Positions 44,693-52,539 of a DNA stretch of 64,000 nucleotides are shown here, piece by piece. The notes beneath the pieces were generated by a model. It searched no databases and was not told the DNA's origin. It was given only the letters and a program-made list of their open reading frames with translations. This DNA is from Bradyrhizobium sp. CCBAU 53338. GTDB lineage: Bacteria; Pseudomonadota; Alphaproteobacteria; Rhizobiales; Xanthobacteraceae. The stretch is taken from the NCBI RefSeq assembly GCF_015291665.1, contig NZ_CP030048.1:5270001-5334000 (forward strand). The letters run 5' to 3'. The position numbers and the translations under genes were made by a program. Positions within the stretch are counted from its first letter, which is position 1; each line of letters begins with the position of its first letter.

Positions 44693-46015
44693 GTGACAGA
44701 GCAATCAATCCAACCGGCCTCCGACCATTTCGACATCGCCGACGCCGAGCGGCGGATCAAGGCAATCTTCATCGGCTCCGTCGGCAATCTCGTCGAGTGG
44801 TACGATTTCTACGCCTATACCGCGTTCGCGCTCTATTTCGCCCCGGCCTTCTTTCCCGGCAGCGATCCCGTGGTGCAGCAATTGAACGCCGCAGTGGTGT
44901 TCGCTGCGACCTTCCTGATGCGCCCGCTGGGCGGCTGGTTTTTCGGCTACCTGGCCGACCATTTCGGCCGCCGCATTTCGCTGACCCTGTCGGTCGTGTT
45001 CATGTGCTTCGGCTCGCTGATCATCGCGCTGACGCCGACCTATGCCAAGATCGGATTCGCCGCGCCGGTGATTCTGGCGCTGGCCCGCGTCATCGAGGGC
45101 CTGAGTCTCGGCGGCGAATATGGCGCCAGCGCCACGTATCTCAGCGAGGTCGCCGATCCCAAACACCGCGGCTTTTATTCGAGCTTTCAATACGTCACGC
45201 TGATCGGCGGCCAGCTCACCGCGATCATCGTGCTGCTGCTCCTGCAAAAGGTGTTCCTCACGCCCGACCAGCTCAAGGCCTGGGGCTGGCGCATTCCGTT
45301 TGCGATCGGCGCGGCGCTCGCGATCTTCGCCGCTGTGATGCGGCGCGGCCTGCATGAGACCGAGGCGTTCGAGGAAGCCAAGAAGAAAGTTCAGCCGACC
45401 GGCTCACTGACCAACCTGCTGCGCTATCCGCGCGAGCTGTTGCTGGTCGTCGGCCTGACCGCCGGCGGCACCGCGGCGTTCTACACCTTCACCACCTACA
45501 TGCAGACCTTCGTCAAGCTTTCGGTCGGGCTGACCGAGGATCAGACCACCTTCGTGATCTTCGGCACGCTGATCTTCGCGACCATCCTCCAGCCGATCTA
45601 TGGCGCCATCTCCGACAAGATCGGGCGCAAACCGCTCTTGATCTTCTTCGGCGTCGCCGGCACGCTCGCCACCGTACCGCTGCTGATGACGTTGAAGGAG
45701 ACCAAGTCGCCGTTCATGGCGTTCGTCCTGATCTGCTGCGCCTGGCTGTTCGTTGCCGGCTACACCTCTATCAACGCGGTGGTGAAAGCCGAGCTGTTCC
45801 CGACCAATGTCCGCGCGCTCGGCGTCGGCCTGCCCTACGCCATCACGGTCTCGATCTTCGGCGGCACTGCGCCGGCGATCGCGCTCTATTTCAAGACCAT
45901 CGGGCACGAGCAGTGGTTCTACTACTATCTCGCCGGCGTCATCTTCCTGTCGCTGATCATCTATTCCACCATGCGCGATACCAAGCACACCTCCGCGATG
46001 CACCGTCACGAGTAG
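44693..46015 (+). CDS. MFS transporter, metabolite:H+ symporter (MHS) family
   Basis: 440-residue inner-membrane symporter with 12 predicted helices. MHS hallmarks are GNLVEWYDFYAYTAFALYFA near the N-terminus, the loop 2-3 motif GYLADHFGRRISLTLS, and SLGGEYGASATYLSEVA near residue 140. Relatives carry alpha-ketoglutarate, proline/betaine, citrate or aromatic acids. The GTG start has GGGAGG six bases upstream within a hairpin. It probably serves the P450 unit, but this rests only on position. Confidence 0.93.
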   Translation: MTEQSIQPASDHFDIADAERRIKAIFIGSVGNLVEWYDFYAYTAFALYFAPAFFPGSDPVVQQLNAAVVFAATFLMRPLGGWFFGYLADHFGRRISLTLSVVFMCFGSLIIALTPTYAKIGFAAPVILALARVIEGLSLGGEYGASATYLSEVADPKHRGFYSSFQYVTLIGGQLTAIIVLLLLQKVFLTPDQLKAWGWRIPFAIGAALAIFAAVMRRGLHETEAFEEAKKKVQPTGSLTNLLRYPRELLLVVGLTAGGTAAFYTFTTYMQTFVKLSVGLTEDQTTFVIFGTLIFATILQPIYGAISDKIGRKPLLIFFGVAGTLATVPLLMTLKETKSPFMAFVLICCAWLFVAGYTSINAVVKAELFPTNVRALGVGLPYAITVSIFGGTAPAIALYFKTIGHEQWFYYYLAGVIFLSLIIYSTMRDTKHTSAMHRHE

Positions 46016-46035
46016 CCCATTCACGAGTAGCCCAT
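46006..46035. repeat. exact 15-bp tandem duplication at a gene junction
   Basis: TCACGAGTAGCCCAT occurs twice in direct succession (46006-46020, 46021-46035). The first copy carries the transporter's stop TAG; the second supplies the first two bases of the next gene's ATG. Confidence 0.95.
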
Positions 46036-46693
46036 GGCCGACGAGACGCCATCCGACAGCAAGCTGACGCGCACCAAGGAGAGATGGGCGCGTGAGGGCC
46101 GCTTTCTCACGGGCAAGGTGACGCGTCCGGAGGACCAGCGGCTGCCGCCGGGCCAGCATCTGACCCAGGACTGGCCGGTGCTCGATCTCGGTGTCGTGCC
46201 TCCGGTGTCACGCGAGCGCTGGCGGCTGGACGTCTATGGCGCCATCGAGAAGCCGGTGTTCTGGACTTTTGCGGAGTTCATCGCGCAGAAGCAGGACCGG
46301 TTCACGTCCGACATCCACTGCGTGACGACCTGGTCGCGGTACGACAACGAGTGGGAAGGACTTGCGACCCGCGAGCTGCTCGCGGCCTGCCAGCCGCGCG
46401 ACGATGCGCACTTCGTCGTGCTGCATTCCTATGATGGATACACCACCAATCTCGCGCTGGACGACTTTGCCGCCGAGGAAGCGCTCCTCGCCCATAGCTG
46501 GTCGGGCCAGCCGCTGTCGGACGAGCATGGCGGCCCGGTGCGGCTCGTTGTGCCGCATCTGTATTTCTGGAAGAGCGCCAAATGGCTCCAGGCCATCGAA
46601 TTCACGACCGAAGATGCGCCGGGTTTCTGGGAAGTCCGCGGCTACCATAACCGTGGAGATCCCTGGGCCGAACAGCGCTATACAGGCGATTAG
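46034..46693 (+). CDS. sulfite oxidase-like molybdopterin oxidoreductase
   Basis: 219-residue single-domain molybdopterin enzyme of the sulfite oxidase/YedY fold. The Mo-coordinating Cys is in FTSDIHCVTTWSRYDNEW near residue 96, and the cofactor-binding strands LVVPHLYFWKSAKWLQAIEF follow. There is no signal peptide and no heme or dimerisation domain, so unlike periplasmic MsrP/YedY it is probably cytoplasmic. The start lies in a duplicated 15-base segment with no strong Shine-Dalgarno. The substrate is unknown. Confidence 0.9.
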   Translation: MADETPSDSKLTRTKERWAREGRFLTGKVTRPEDQRLPPGQHLTQDWPVLDLGVVPPVSRERWRLDVYGAIEKPVFWTFAEFIAQKQDRFTSDIHCVTTWSRYDNEWEGLATRELLAACQPRDDAHFVVLHSYDGYTTNLALDDFAAEEALLAHSWSGQPLSDEHGGPVRLVVPHLYFWKSAKWLQAIEFTTEDAPGFWEVRGYHNRGDPWAEQRYTGD

Positions 46694-46719
46694 GGTCAAG
46701 CAAACACGGGGGAAAGCTC

Positions 46720-47943
46720 ATGCCGACGGAACGCTTTCAATTCACCGGGGAAGGCGACCATCAGCTCGCAGCCGCGCTGGAGCTGCCCGACGGCGAGCCC
46801 GCGGCCTACGCGCTGTTCGCGCATTGTTTTACTTGCGGCAAGGACACGCTGGCCGCGAAGCGCATCTCGGTTGTGCTCGCCGCCAAGGGCATCGCCGTGC
46901 TGCGCTTCGACTTCACCGGGCTCGGCTCCAGCGAAGGCGATTTCGCCAATTCGACGTTCTCCTCGAACGTCGCCGATCTCGTGCACGCAGCGGATCACCT
47001 GCGCACGACCCGCAAGGCGCCGTCGATCCTGATCGGTCACAGCCTGGGCGGCGCTGCGATCCTGGCAGCCGCCGGCAAGATTCCCGAGGCCAAGGCTGTC
47101 GCGACCATCGCGGCGCCGTCCGACCCGGCCCATGTCACCGGTCTTTTCAAGGAGCATATCGACGGCATCCGCGCTCAGGGTGCGGTCGAAGTCTCGCTCG
47201 CGGGCCGCCCGTTCCGGATCAAGCGCGAATTCCTCGATGATATCGTCGAGCACGAGTTGATGAAGGACGTGACCGGCCTGCACAAGGCGCTGCTGGTGAT
47301 GCAGTCGCCGGTCGACGATACCGTCGGCATCGACAATGCGACCAAGATCTTCGTTGCAGCAAGGCACCCCAAGAGCTTCGTCTCGCTCGACCACGCCGAC
47401 CATCTGCTGACGAAGCCCGCCGACGCGCTCTATGCAGCCGATGTGATTGCCGCCTGGGCCAGCCGCTACATCGACACCGCGAAGCCCGCAGCGGTTGCTG
47501 ATGTCGCGGACGAGCCGCGAAGAGTCGTGGTGCAGGAGACCCGCAAGAGCAAGTTCAACCAGCTCGTCACCGTCGGGCCGCATCATCTGGTGGCGGACGA
47601 GCCGAAGGCTGCCGGCGGCGAGGATGCCGGCCCTGGTCCCTACGATTTCCTCCTCGCCGGTCTCGGCGCCTGCACCTCCATGACCATGCGCCTCTATGCC
47701 GACCGCAAGTCGCTGCCGCTCGACCGCGTCACCGTCACGCTGAAACATTCCAAGATCTACGCGAAGGACTGCGCGGAATGCGAGACGCGCGACGGCATGC
47801 TCGACCAGATCGAGCGCGACATCTCAATGGACGGCACGCTCGACACCGAGCAGCGCAAGAAGCTGATGGAGATCGCCGACAAGTGCCCGGTGCACCGGAC
47901 GCTGACCTCGGAGATCCGCATCGTGACCAAGGCTGTCGACTAG
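46720..47943 (+). CDS. bifunctional alpha/beta hydrolase - OsmC family protein
   Basis: 407-residue fusion. Residues 1-250 form an alpha/beta hydrolase with nucleophile elbow IGHSLGGAA near residue 107 and an N-terminal FAHCFTCGKDTLAA. Residues about 265-405 form an OsmC-type peroxide-reducing domain with the two redox Cys, in GLGACTSMTMRLYAD and IADKCPVHRTL. Such fusions are known as a family in proteobacteria; a role in organic hydroperoxide or thioester metabolism is likely but unproven. It has GGGGGAAAG before the ATG. Its stop codon overlaps that of the convergent MocR gene. Confidence 0.93.
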   Translation: MPTERFQFTGEGDHQLAAALELPDGEPAAYALFAHCFTCGKDTLAAKRISVVLAAKGIAVLRFDFTGLGSSEGDFANSTFSSNVADLVHAADHLRTTRKAPSILIGHSLGGAAILAAAGKIPEAKAVATIAAPSDPAHVTGLFKEHIDGIRAQGAVEVSLAGRPFRIKREFLDDIVEHELMKDVTGLHKALLVMQSPVDDTVGIDNATKIFVAARHPKSFVSLDHADHLLTKPADALYAADVIAAWASRYIDTAKPAAVADVADEPRRVVVQETRKSKFNQLVTVGPHHLVADEPKAAGGEDAGPGPYDFLLAGLGACTSMTMRLYADRKSLPLDRVTVTLKHSKIYAKDCAECETRDGMLDQIERDISMDGTLDTEQRKKLMEIADKCPVHRTLTSEIRIVTKAVD

Positions 47944-49397
47944 CCGCGCGAGAAGCACGACGCCATTGTCCGCACTGCAGCGCTGATCTCGCTCTCGCGC
48001 CAGGCCGCAAAGCCGAGCAGCAGGCCGTGATCGCGCGGCTTGCCGAGCGCCAGGCTCGACAAGGCGCGCGTTTCGACGCCTGCCTCCACCAGCCGCTTCA
48101 CCACCGCCTGATCGGCGTGACCTCGTTTGAGACGGGCGACCAGCTGGATGCCGCCCGAGGGCACTTCGACCGAGAGTACCTCGCCAAGACGACGCCCCAG
48201 TCCTTCGACGAGGTGATCGCGCCTGAGGTGATAGAGCCGGCGCATCCGGCGCAGATGCGCAAGGAAATGCCCTTCCGCGATGAACTCGGCGAGAGCTTCC
48301 TGGATGTGGCTCGACGCGATCAAGCCGATGTGCCGCTGCGCGATCTCGAATGTGCCGATCAGTGCCGGCGGCACGACGAGATAGCCGAGCCGGATATCCG
48401 ACGTCATCGCCTTCGAGAAGGTGCCGACATAGAGCACACGACCGTGGACATCGAGGCCTTGCAGGGCGGGCACCGGTCGGCTGTCATAGTGGAACTCGCC
48501 GTCGTAATCGTCCTCCACGATCCAGGTCCTGCCTGACATGCTCGACCTGAGAAACTCGGTGCGGCGGGCGAGCGACATCAGCCGTCCGGTGGGATGCTGG
48601 TGCGACGGCGTCATGAAGATGAGCTTCGGCGCGGCCATTCCCGGCATCCGCTGCATGCCCTGCTGGTCCAGTCCCATGCCGGTCACGCGCGCACCGGATG
48701 CACGGAAAGCCGCTGCGGCGCCGGGATAGCCGGGATCCTCGACCCGGACGTCGTCGCCGGGTGTCGTCAGGACAGCCGCGATCAGGGTCAGCGCGGCCTG
48801 CGCACTCGGCAGGATCATGATCTGGTCCGTCGTGGCGCGAACGCCTCTGCTTGTCGCCAGATAATGTGCCAGCGCCTCACGCAGGCGCGTGCGGTTGACC
48901 GGACCAGGCTCGCGCCTGGCGGCGCGCACGGCGCTGCGGCGCAAGCAGCGTGCCCAGATCTCGTTCGGAAACTCGCGCGCATCTCCATGTCCCGGACGCA
49001 ACGGTTTCAGCAAGGCCTGATAAGACATCGGCCAATCCGTCCGCTTGAGCTTCGACGCCCAAGGCGAGAGCCGCGGCTTGGCAGACGGCACGTTAGACGC
49101 GGCGGCACCCGCCCCTTCGAAACGCTCACCGCCGTCGACCGTCACCACGGGACGACGTCCGTGCGACGCCGCGAGATATCCTTCGGCGGCGAGTTGCTCG
49201 AATGCGTAGGTGACGGTGTTGCGGGAGACGCCGAGATCGCTCGCAAGCTGGCGGCTCGACGGCAGCGTGCGGCCTTTGGCGAGCCGGCCAACCGCGATCA
49301 GGCTTCGGAGCTGGCTCGTTAGCTGCGCAACCAAGCCCTCATCGCCGGCCCGATCGAGGTCGATCAGCGCGGAGATCATGCTTTCTGAAACTGGCAC
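47940..49397 (-). CDS. MocR-type GntR regulator with aminotransferase-like domain
   Basis: 485-residue PLP-dependent regulator. The N-terminal GntR winged helix (LPSSRQLASDLGVSRNTVTY, near residues 45-64) is joined by a linker to a fold-type I aminotransferase domain. The PLP Lys is in GTFSKAMTSDIRLGYLV near residue 327 and PLP phosphate contacts lie upstream. MocR proteins usually control a neighbouring gene in response to PLP or an amino compound. Here the EamA exporter gene is divergent, and an excellent palindrome lies in the 83-base gap. Confidence 0.94.
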   Translation of the reverse strand: MPVSESMISALIDLDRAGDEGLVAQLTSQLRSLIAVGRLAKGRTLPSSRQLASDLGVSRNTVTYAFEQLAAEGYLAASHGRRPVVTVDGGERFEGAGAAASNVPSAKPRLSPWASKLKRTDWPMSYQALLKPLRPGHGDAREFPNEIWARCLRRSAVRAARREPGPVNRTRLREALAHYLATSRGVRATTDQIMILPSAQAALTLIAAVLTTPGDDVRVEDPGYPGAAAAFRASGARVTGMGLDQQGMQRMPGMAAPKLIFMTPSHQHPTGRLMSLARRTEFLRSSMSGRTWIVEDDYDGEFHYDSRPVPALQGLDVHGRVLYVGTFSKAMTSDIRLGYLVVPPALIGTFEIAQRHIGLIASSHIQEALAEFIAEGHFLAHLRRMRRLYHLRRDHLVEGLGRRLGEVLSVEVPSGGIQLVARLKRGHADQAVVKRLVEAGVETRALSSLALGKPRDHGLLLGFAAWRESEISAAVRTMASCFSRG

Positions 49398-49412
49398 TCC
49401 ACTTCACTCCGA

Positions 49413-49436
49413 TCTGGTACTTTTTAAGGTACCAGA
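49413..49436. promoter_or_regulatory. MocR operator candidate
   Basis: TCTGGTAC and GTACCAGA form a perfect 8-bp dyad with an 8-base spacer. A further half-site AAGGTAC (49468-49474) repeats the one at 49426-49432 at 42 bases' distance, close to four helical turns, and lies six bases before the exporter's ATG. Inverted plus direct repeats suit MocR dimers. Confidence 0.65.
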
Positions 49437-49480
49437 CCGGATGCTATCCACGGGATCGGACTGCTTCAAGGTACTTCGCA

Positions 49481-50398
49481 ATGAACACTTCCCTCTCGTC
49501 TCGCGCGGCCGTCGGCCTGTTCCTCATCGTCGTGCTGGCCTGGGGCGTGAACTGGTCGGTGACGAAGCAGCTCGTTCAGTTCCTGCCGCCGCTATGGACG
49601 TCGGCGATCCGGAGCTGGATCGCGCTCGCCGGATTGTTCGTGATCCTCGGACTGAGCAACAATCTGGTGATCCCGGACCGACGTGACATTCCGGTCGTCC
49701 TCAGCGTCGCGCTGCTGCACATGACGATATTCTCCGTCCTGGTTGCAGCCGGTGTGCGCTTCCTGCCTGCGAGCAAGGCCATCGTGCTCGGATACACCAC
49801 ACCGCTCTGGGTCGCGATCGCCGCGCCCTTGCTCGGGAAGGATAAGCTCACCGCGCCAAAGCTCGCCGGCGCCCTGCTCGGCCTGGTCGGGCTTGCCGTG
49901 ATCCTGAATCCAACGCCGATCGACTGGACCAACACGAACGCCCTGCTCGGCGCCGGCATGGTGATCCTGGCCGCGATCTCCTGGGCCGCGAACATCATCT
50001 ATATCCGCGCGCATCGCTGGATCGCTTCGCCGCTCCAGCTCCTGATCTGGCAGGTGCTGGTGGCGACCCTGATTCTGACTGCCTCGGCGGCGGTTACCGA
50101 CGGCCTGCCGCATGCGCAATGGTCGTGGAAGATCGTCCTGCTGTTTCTGTATTCCGGCCTGATCGGGACTGCGCTCGCCTATTGGGCGATGTCGATGGTC
50201 AACAGGAGCATCTCGGCGCTCACGACCTCGCTGGGCACCACCGGGACTCCGCTCGTCGGCATCGCCGCCGCCGCGGTCCTGCTGGGCGAGCCAATTGACA
50301 GAAGCCTTGTCATCGCGGCGGCGCTCATCGTGACCGGCATCGGCCTTGCGACTCTGGGCGACCGGCTGCTGCGCCGTCAGGCGGAGGCAAGCGGTTGA
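49481..50398 (+). CDS. EamA/DMT family transporter
   Basis: 305-residue drug/metabolite transporter with ten hydrophobic helices in two EamA repeats (about residues 8-140 and 155-295). Typical exporters of this kind move amino acids or related metabolites out of the cell. Control by the divergent MocR protein is likely from the operator next to its start. The last 22 bases of the gene overlap the end of the convergent YeeE-type gene. Confidence 0.93.
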   Translation: MNTSLSSRAAVGLFLIVVLAWGVNWSVTKQLVQFLPPLWTSAIRSWIALAGLFVILGLSNNLVIPDRRDIPVVLSVALLHMTIFSVLVAAGVRFLPASKAIVLGYTTPLWVAIAAPLLGKDKLTAPKLAGALLGLVGLAVILNPTPIDWTNTNALLGAGMVILAAISWAANIIYIRAHRWIASPLQLLIWQVLVATLILTASAAVTDGLPHAQWSWKIVLLFLYSGLIGTALAYWAMSMVNRSISALTTSLGTTGTPLVGIAAAAVLLGEPIDRSLVIAAALIVTGIGLATLGDRLLRRQAEASG

Positions 50399-51432
50399 AT
50401 ACGCAAGCTGCCGCGCAGGCCCGCCGTCGTGCCGAGCAGGATGCCGGCGACCGCAACGAACGAACCAAGCGCGAGCGTCGACAGGCCAGTCAGCCCCTGC
50501 CCGATCGAGCAGCCGAACGCCATCACGCCGCCGATGCCCATCAGCGCCGCGCCGCCGGCCGAGCGCAGCATATGGCGTGGCGAGGAATAGCCTTCGAGGT
50601 GGAATCGGCCCGTGACGAGCGCAGTGATCAGGCTGCCGGCGAAAACTCCACCAACGGTCGCGACGCCGAAGTTCAGCGTCAGGCCGGTCGAGAGCATCGC
50701 GTATTGCAGGCTATCGGCGATCGGCGCGATGAAGGTGAGCGAGGTCACCGGGACTGGATTGAAATCGTCGGCGCCGAGATAGCCGGTGACATACCAGCCA
50801 CCTGCGACGAGAAGGCCGACGACGACGCCCGCCGCGATCTGGCCCGGCGAGCGGCGAAACGGCGAGTGCGCGAAGGCGAACAGGAGCAGTGCAACGACGA
50901 TTGCGGCGGCGGCAAGCGCGCGCGAAACTGCGTCGGCGACACCGAGCGTCGTCAGCATCAACGGCAGCGAGCTCGCATTGACAGTCGTCTGCGACGCCTG
51001 AACCAGCGCAATGCGCGCCGGTGCAATCAGGCCCTTCAGCGTCATCTGCGCGGCAATGGCGAGCACGATCACGACGACGAAAGAGCGCAGATTGCCGCGC
51101 CCAAGCAGCACCAGCGCGCGTGAGCCGCAGCCGTTCGACAACACCATGCCGTAACCGAACAGCAGGCCGCCGAGGAACAGGGTCGGCACCGAGAAGGTCG
51201 GTTGCAGGTAGATCGACTTGCCGAGATCGACCATGCCCTTGCCGGCGAGGAGCTGGCTCGCGGCGATCGCGACCGCAATAGCCAGCGCATAGGACCGCAC
51301 CAGCCGGCCGTCCCCCTCCGCCAGCCACCCGCGCATGCTGCTCATCAGGCAGAAGCCGCTGAGCAGGCCGACGGAGCCGTAAACCAGGCCGATGATGAGG
51401 CCGACGAGGATGACGAGTTGGGTGGATTCCAT
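50377..51432 (-). CDS. YeeE/YedE family sulfur (thiosulfate-type) transporter
   Basis: 351-residue membrane protein with about nine to ten helices. The conserved Cys motifs of YeeE/TsuA are present: SNGCGSRALVLLGRGNLRS (near residue 100) and AFGCSIGQGLTG (near 308). These Cys relay thiosulfate through the E. coli-type channel. The gene starts two bases after the stop of the upstream quinone-reductase-like gene, so they are co-transcribed. No TusA/YeeD partner is visible in the window; the substrate may be thiosulfate or another sulfur species. Confidence 0.9.
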   Translation of the reverse strand: MESTQLVILVGLIIGLVYGSVGLLSGFCLMSSMRGWLAEGDGRLVRSYALAIAVAIAASQLLAGKGMVDLGKSIYLQPTFSVPTLFLGGLLFGYGMVLSNGCGSRALVLLGRGNLRSFVVVIVLAIAAQMTLKGLIAPARIALVQASQTTVNASSLPLMLTTLGVADAVSRALAAAAIVVALLLFAFAHSPFRRSPGQIAAGVVVGLLVAGGWYVTGYLGADDFNPVPVTSLTFIAPIADSLQYAMLSTGLTLNFGVATVGGVFAGSLITALVTGRFHLEGYSSPRHMLRSAGGAALMGIGGVMAFGCSIGQGLTGLSTLALGSFVAVAGILLGTTAGLRGSLRIQPLASA

Positions 51433-51434
51433 GG

Positions 51435-52439
51435 TTACGGCCGCAGGATCACACGGTCGCGCGACGAGCCGGCAACGGCGAGATACGCCTCCTTCGCACG
51501 CTCCAGCGGATAGACCGCATTCGCCTTGATCGGGAACGGCTTGAGATGACCACTCGCAAAGCCCGGACCGAGATCGCGCAGCACCGCGCCTGTGGCCGCC
51601 GACGACAGGCCTAGCGTGTCGATACCGACATAGGTGTGCTGTCCACGATAGAATTCCAGAATGTTGAACTGCACGATACGGTCGATCGCCGCGATCAGGA
51701 TCTGGCGGCCGCGCAGCGCGAGCGATTTGTGCGCCGCCTGAAAGTAGGGATCGCCGACCGTGTTGAAGACGATGTCGGCGCCCTTGCCGCCAGTCAGCTC
51801 GCGCACGCGCGCGGCGACGTCGGTCGTGGACGCGTCGATGACCTCGATCGGTGCGTTGCTGTGGCCTTCATAGGCTTCCGCCTTGCGCACAACACCGATG
51901 ACGCGCGCGCCCTGCCAGGTCGCGATCTGCACCGCAGCCTGGCCGACCTTGCCGTTGACGCCGAACACCAGCACCGTCTCGCCTTGCTTTGGAAGGCCGG
52001 CACGGCGAAACCCTTCCATCGCGGTCACAAAGGGCACGCCGATTCCGGCGGCCTCCTCCCACGACACCGTCGTTGGCTTCTCCACTACGGCGTCGACTTC
52101 GACCACGAGATGGCTTGCGTGCGTGCCGTCGCGGCGGATGCCGAGATCGCCGGAGGAGCCGAACACTTCGCGGCCGACCGTGCCGGCCGGTCCGTCGATC
52201 ACCACGCCGGCGTAGTCACGGCCCGGCGTGCGCGGGAACACGGCATAGGGCATCAGCCCGGTGGCGGCCTTGACATCGGACGGGTTGACGGCAGCAGCCT
52301 TGACCTCGATCAGGAGGTCGTTCGGGCCGCGCGCGAGCACATGACGCTCGACGCTGGGCGCAACCACAGCGGCGTTGTCCGCCTTGGCGTTGAGGCGGAC
52401 GCAACGCGCCTCGACGGTTTTGGTATCGGCTGGCGACAT
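51435..52439 (-). CDS. MDR family quinone reductase/zinc-free alcohol dehydrogenase
   Basis: 334-residue medium-chain reductase without the structural or catalytic zinc Cys sets, as in quinone oxidoreductases. It has AAAVNPSDVKAATGLMPY in the catalytic domain and the NADPH motif VFGVNGKVGQAAVQIA near residue 150. The ATG at 52439 is chosen by family; an upstream ATG at 52490 would add residues encoded across an inverted repeat. It is followed two bases later by the YeeE-type gene. Confidence 0.9.
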   Translation of the reverse strand: MSPADTKTVEARCVRLNAKADNAAVVAPSVERHVLARGPNDLLIEVKAAAVNPSDVKAATGLMPYAVFPRTPGRDYAGVVIDGPAGTVGREVFGSSGDLGIRRDGTHASHLVVEVDAVVEKPTTVSWEEAAGIGVPFVTAMEGFRRAGLPKQGETVLVFGVNGKVGQAAVQIATWQGARVIGVVRKAEAYEGHSNAPIEVIDASTTDVAARVRELTGGKGADIVFNTVGDPYFQAAHKSLALRGRQILIAAIDRIVQFNILEFYRGQHTYVGIDTLGLSSAATGAVLRDLGPGFASGHLKPFPIKANAVYPLERAKEAYLAVAGSSRDRVILRP

Positions 52440-52447
52440 CAGAAAGA

Positions 52448-52465
52448 CCCGCGATTTCTCGCGGG
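52448..52465. repeat. short hairpin upstream of MDR gene
   Basis: CCCGCGA and TCGCGGG flank four bases, ending nine bases before the MDR start. It could be a regulatory hairpin in the leader; there is no T-run. Confidence 0.35.
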
Positions 52466-52487
52466 CCTTGTCGCCTTTGGGGGCAGC

Positions 52488-52524
52488 CAAGTCAATCCGT
52501 CAAGTCAATCCGTCAAGTCAGTCC
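52488..52524. repeat. 13-bp tandem repeat between paaK and MDR gene
   Basis: CAAGTCAATCCGT occurs twice in exact tandem (52488-52500, 52501-52513), followed by a third partial copy CAAGTCAGTCC (52514-52524). It lies in the short gap after the paaK stop. Confidence 0.9.
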
Positions 52525-52539
52525 TTGGCCAGGCCTTGA

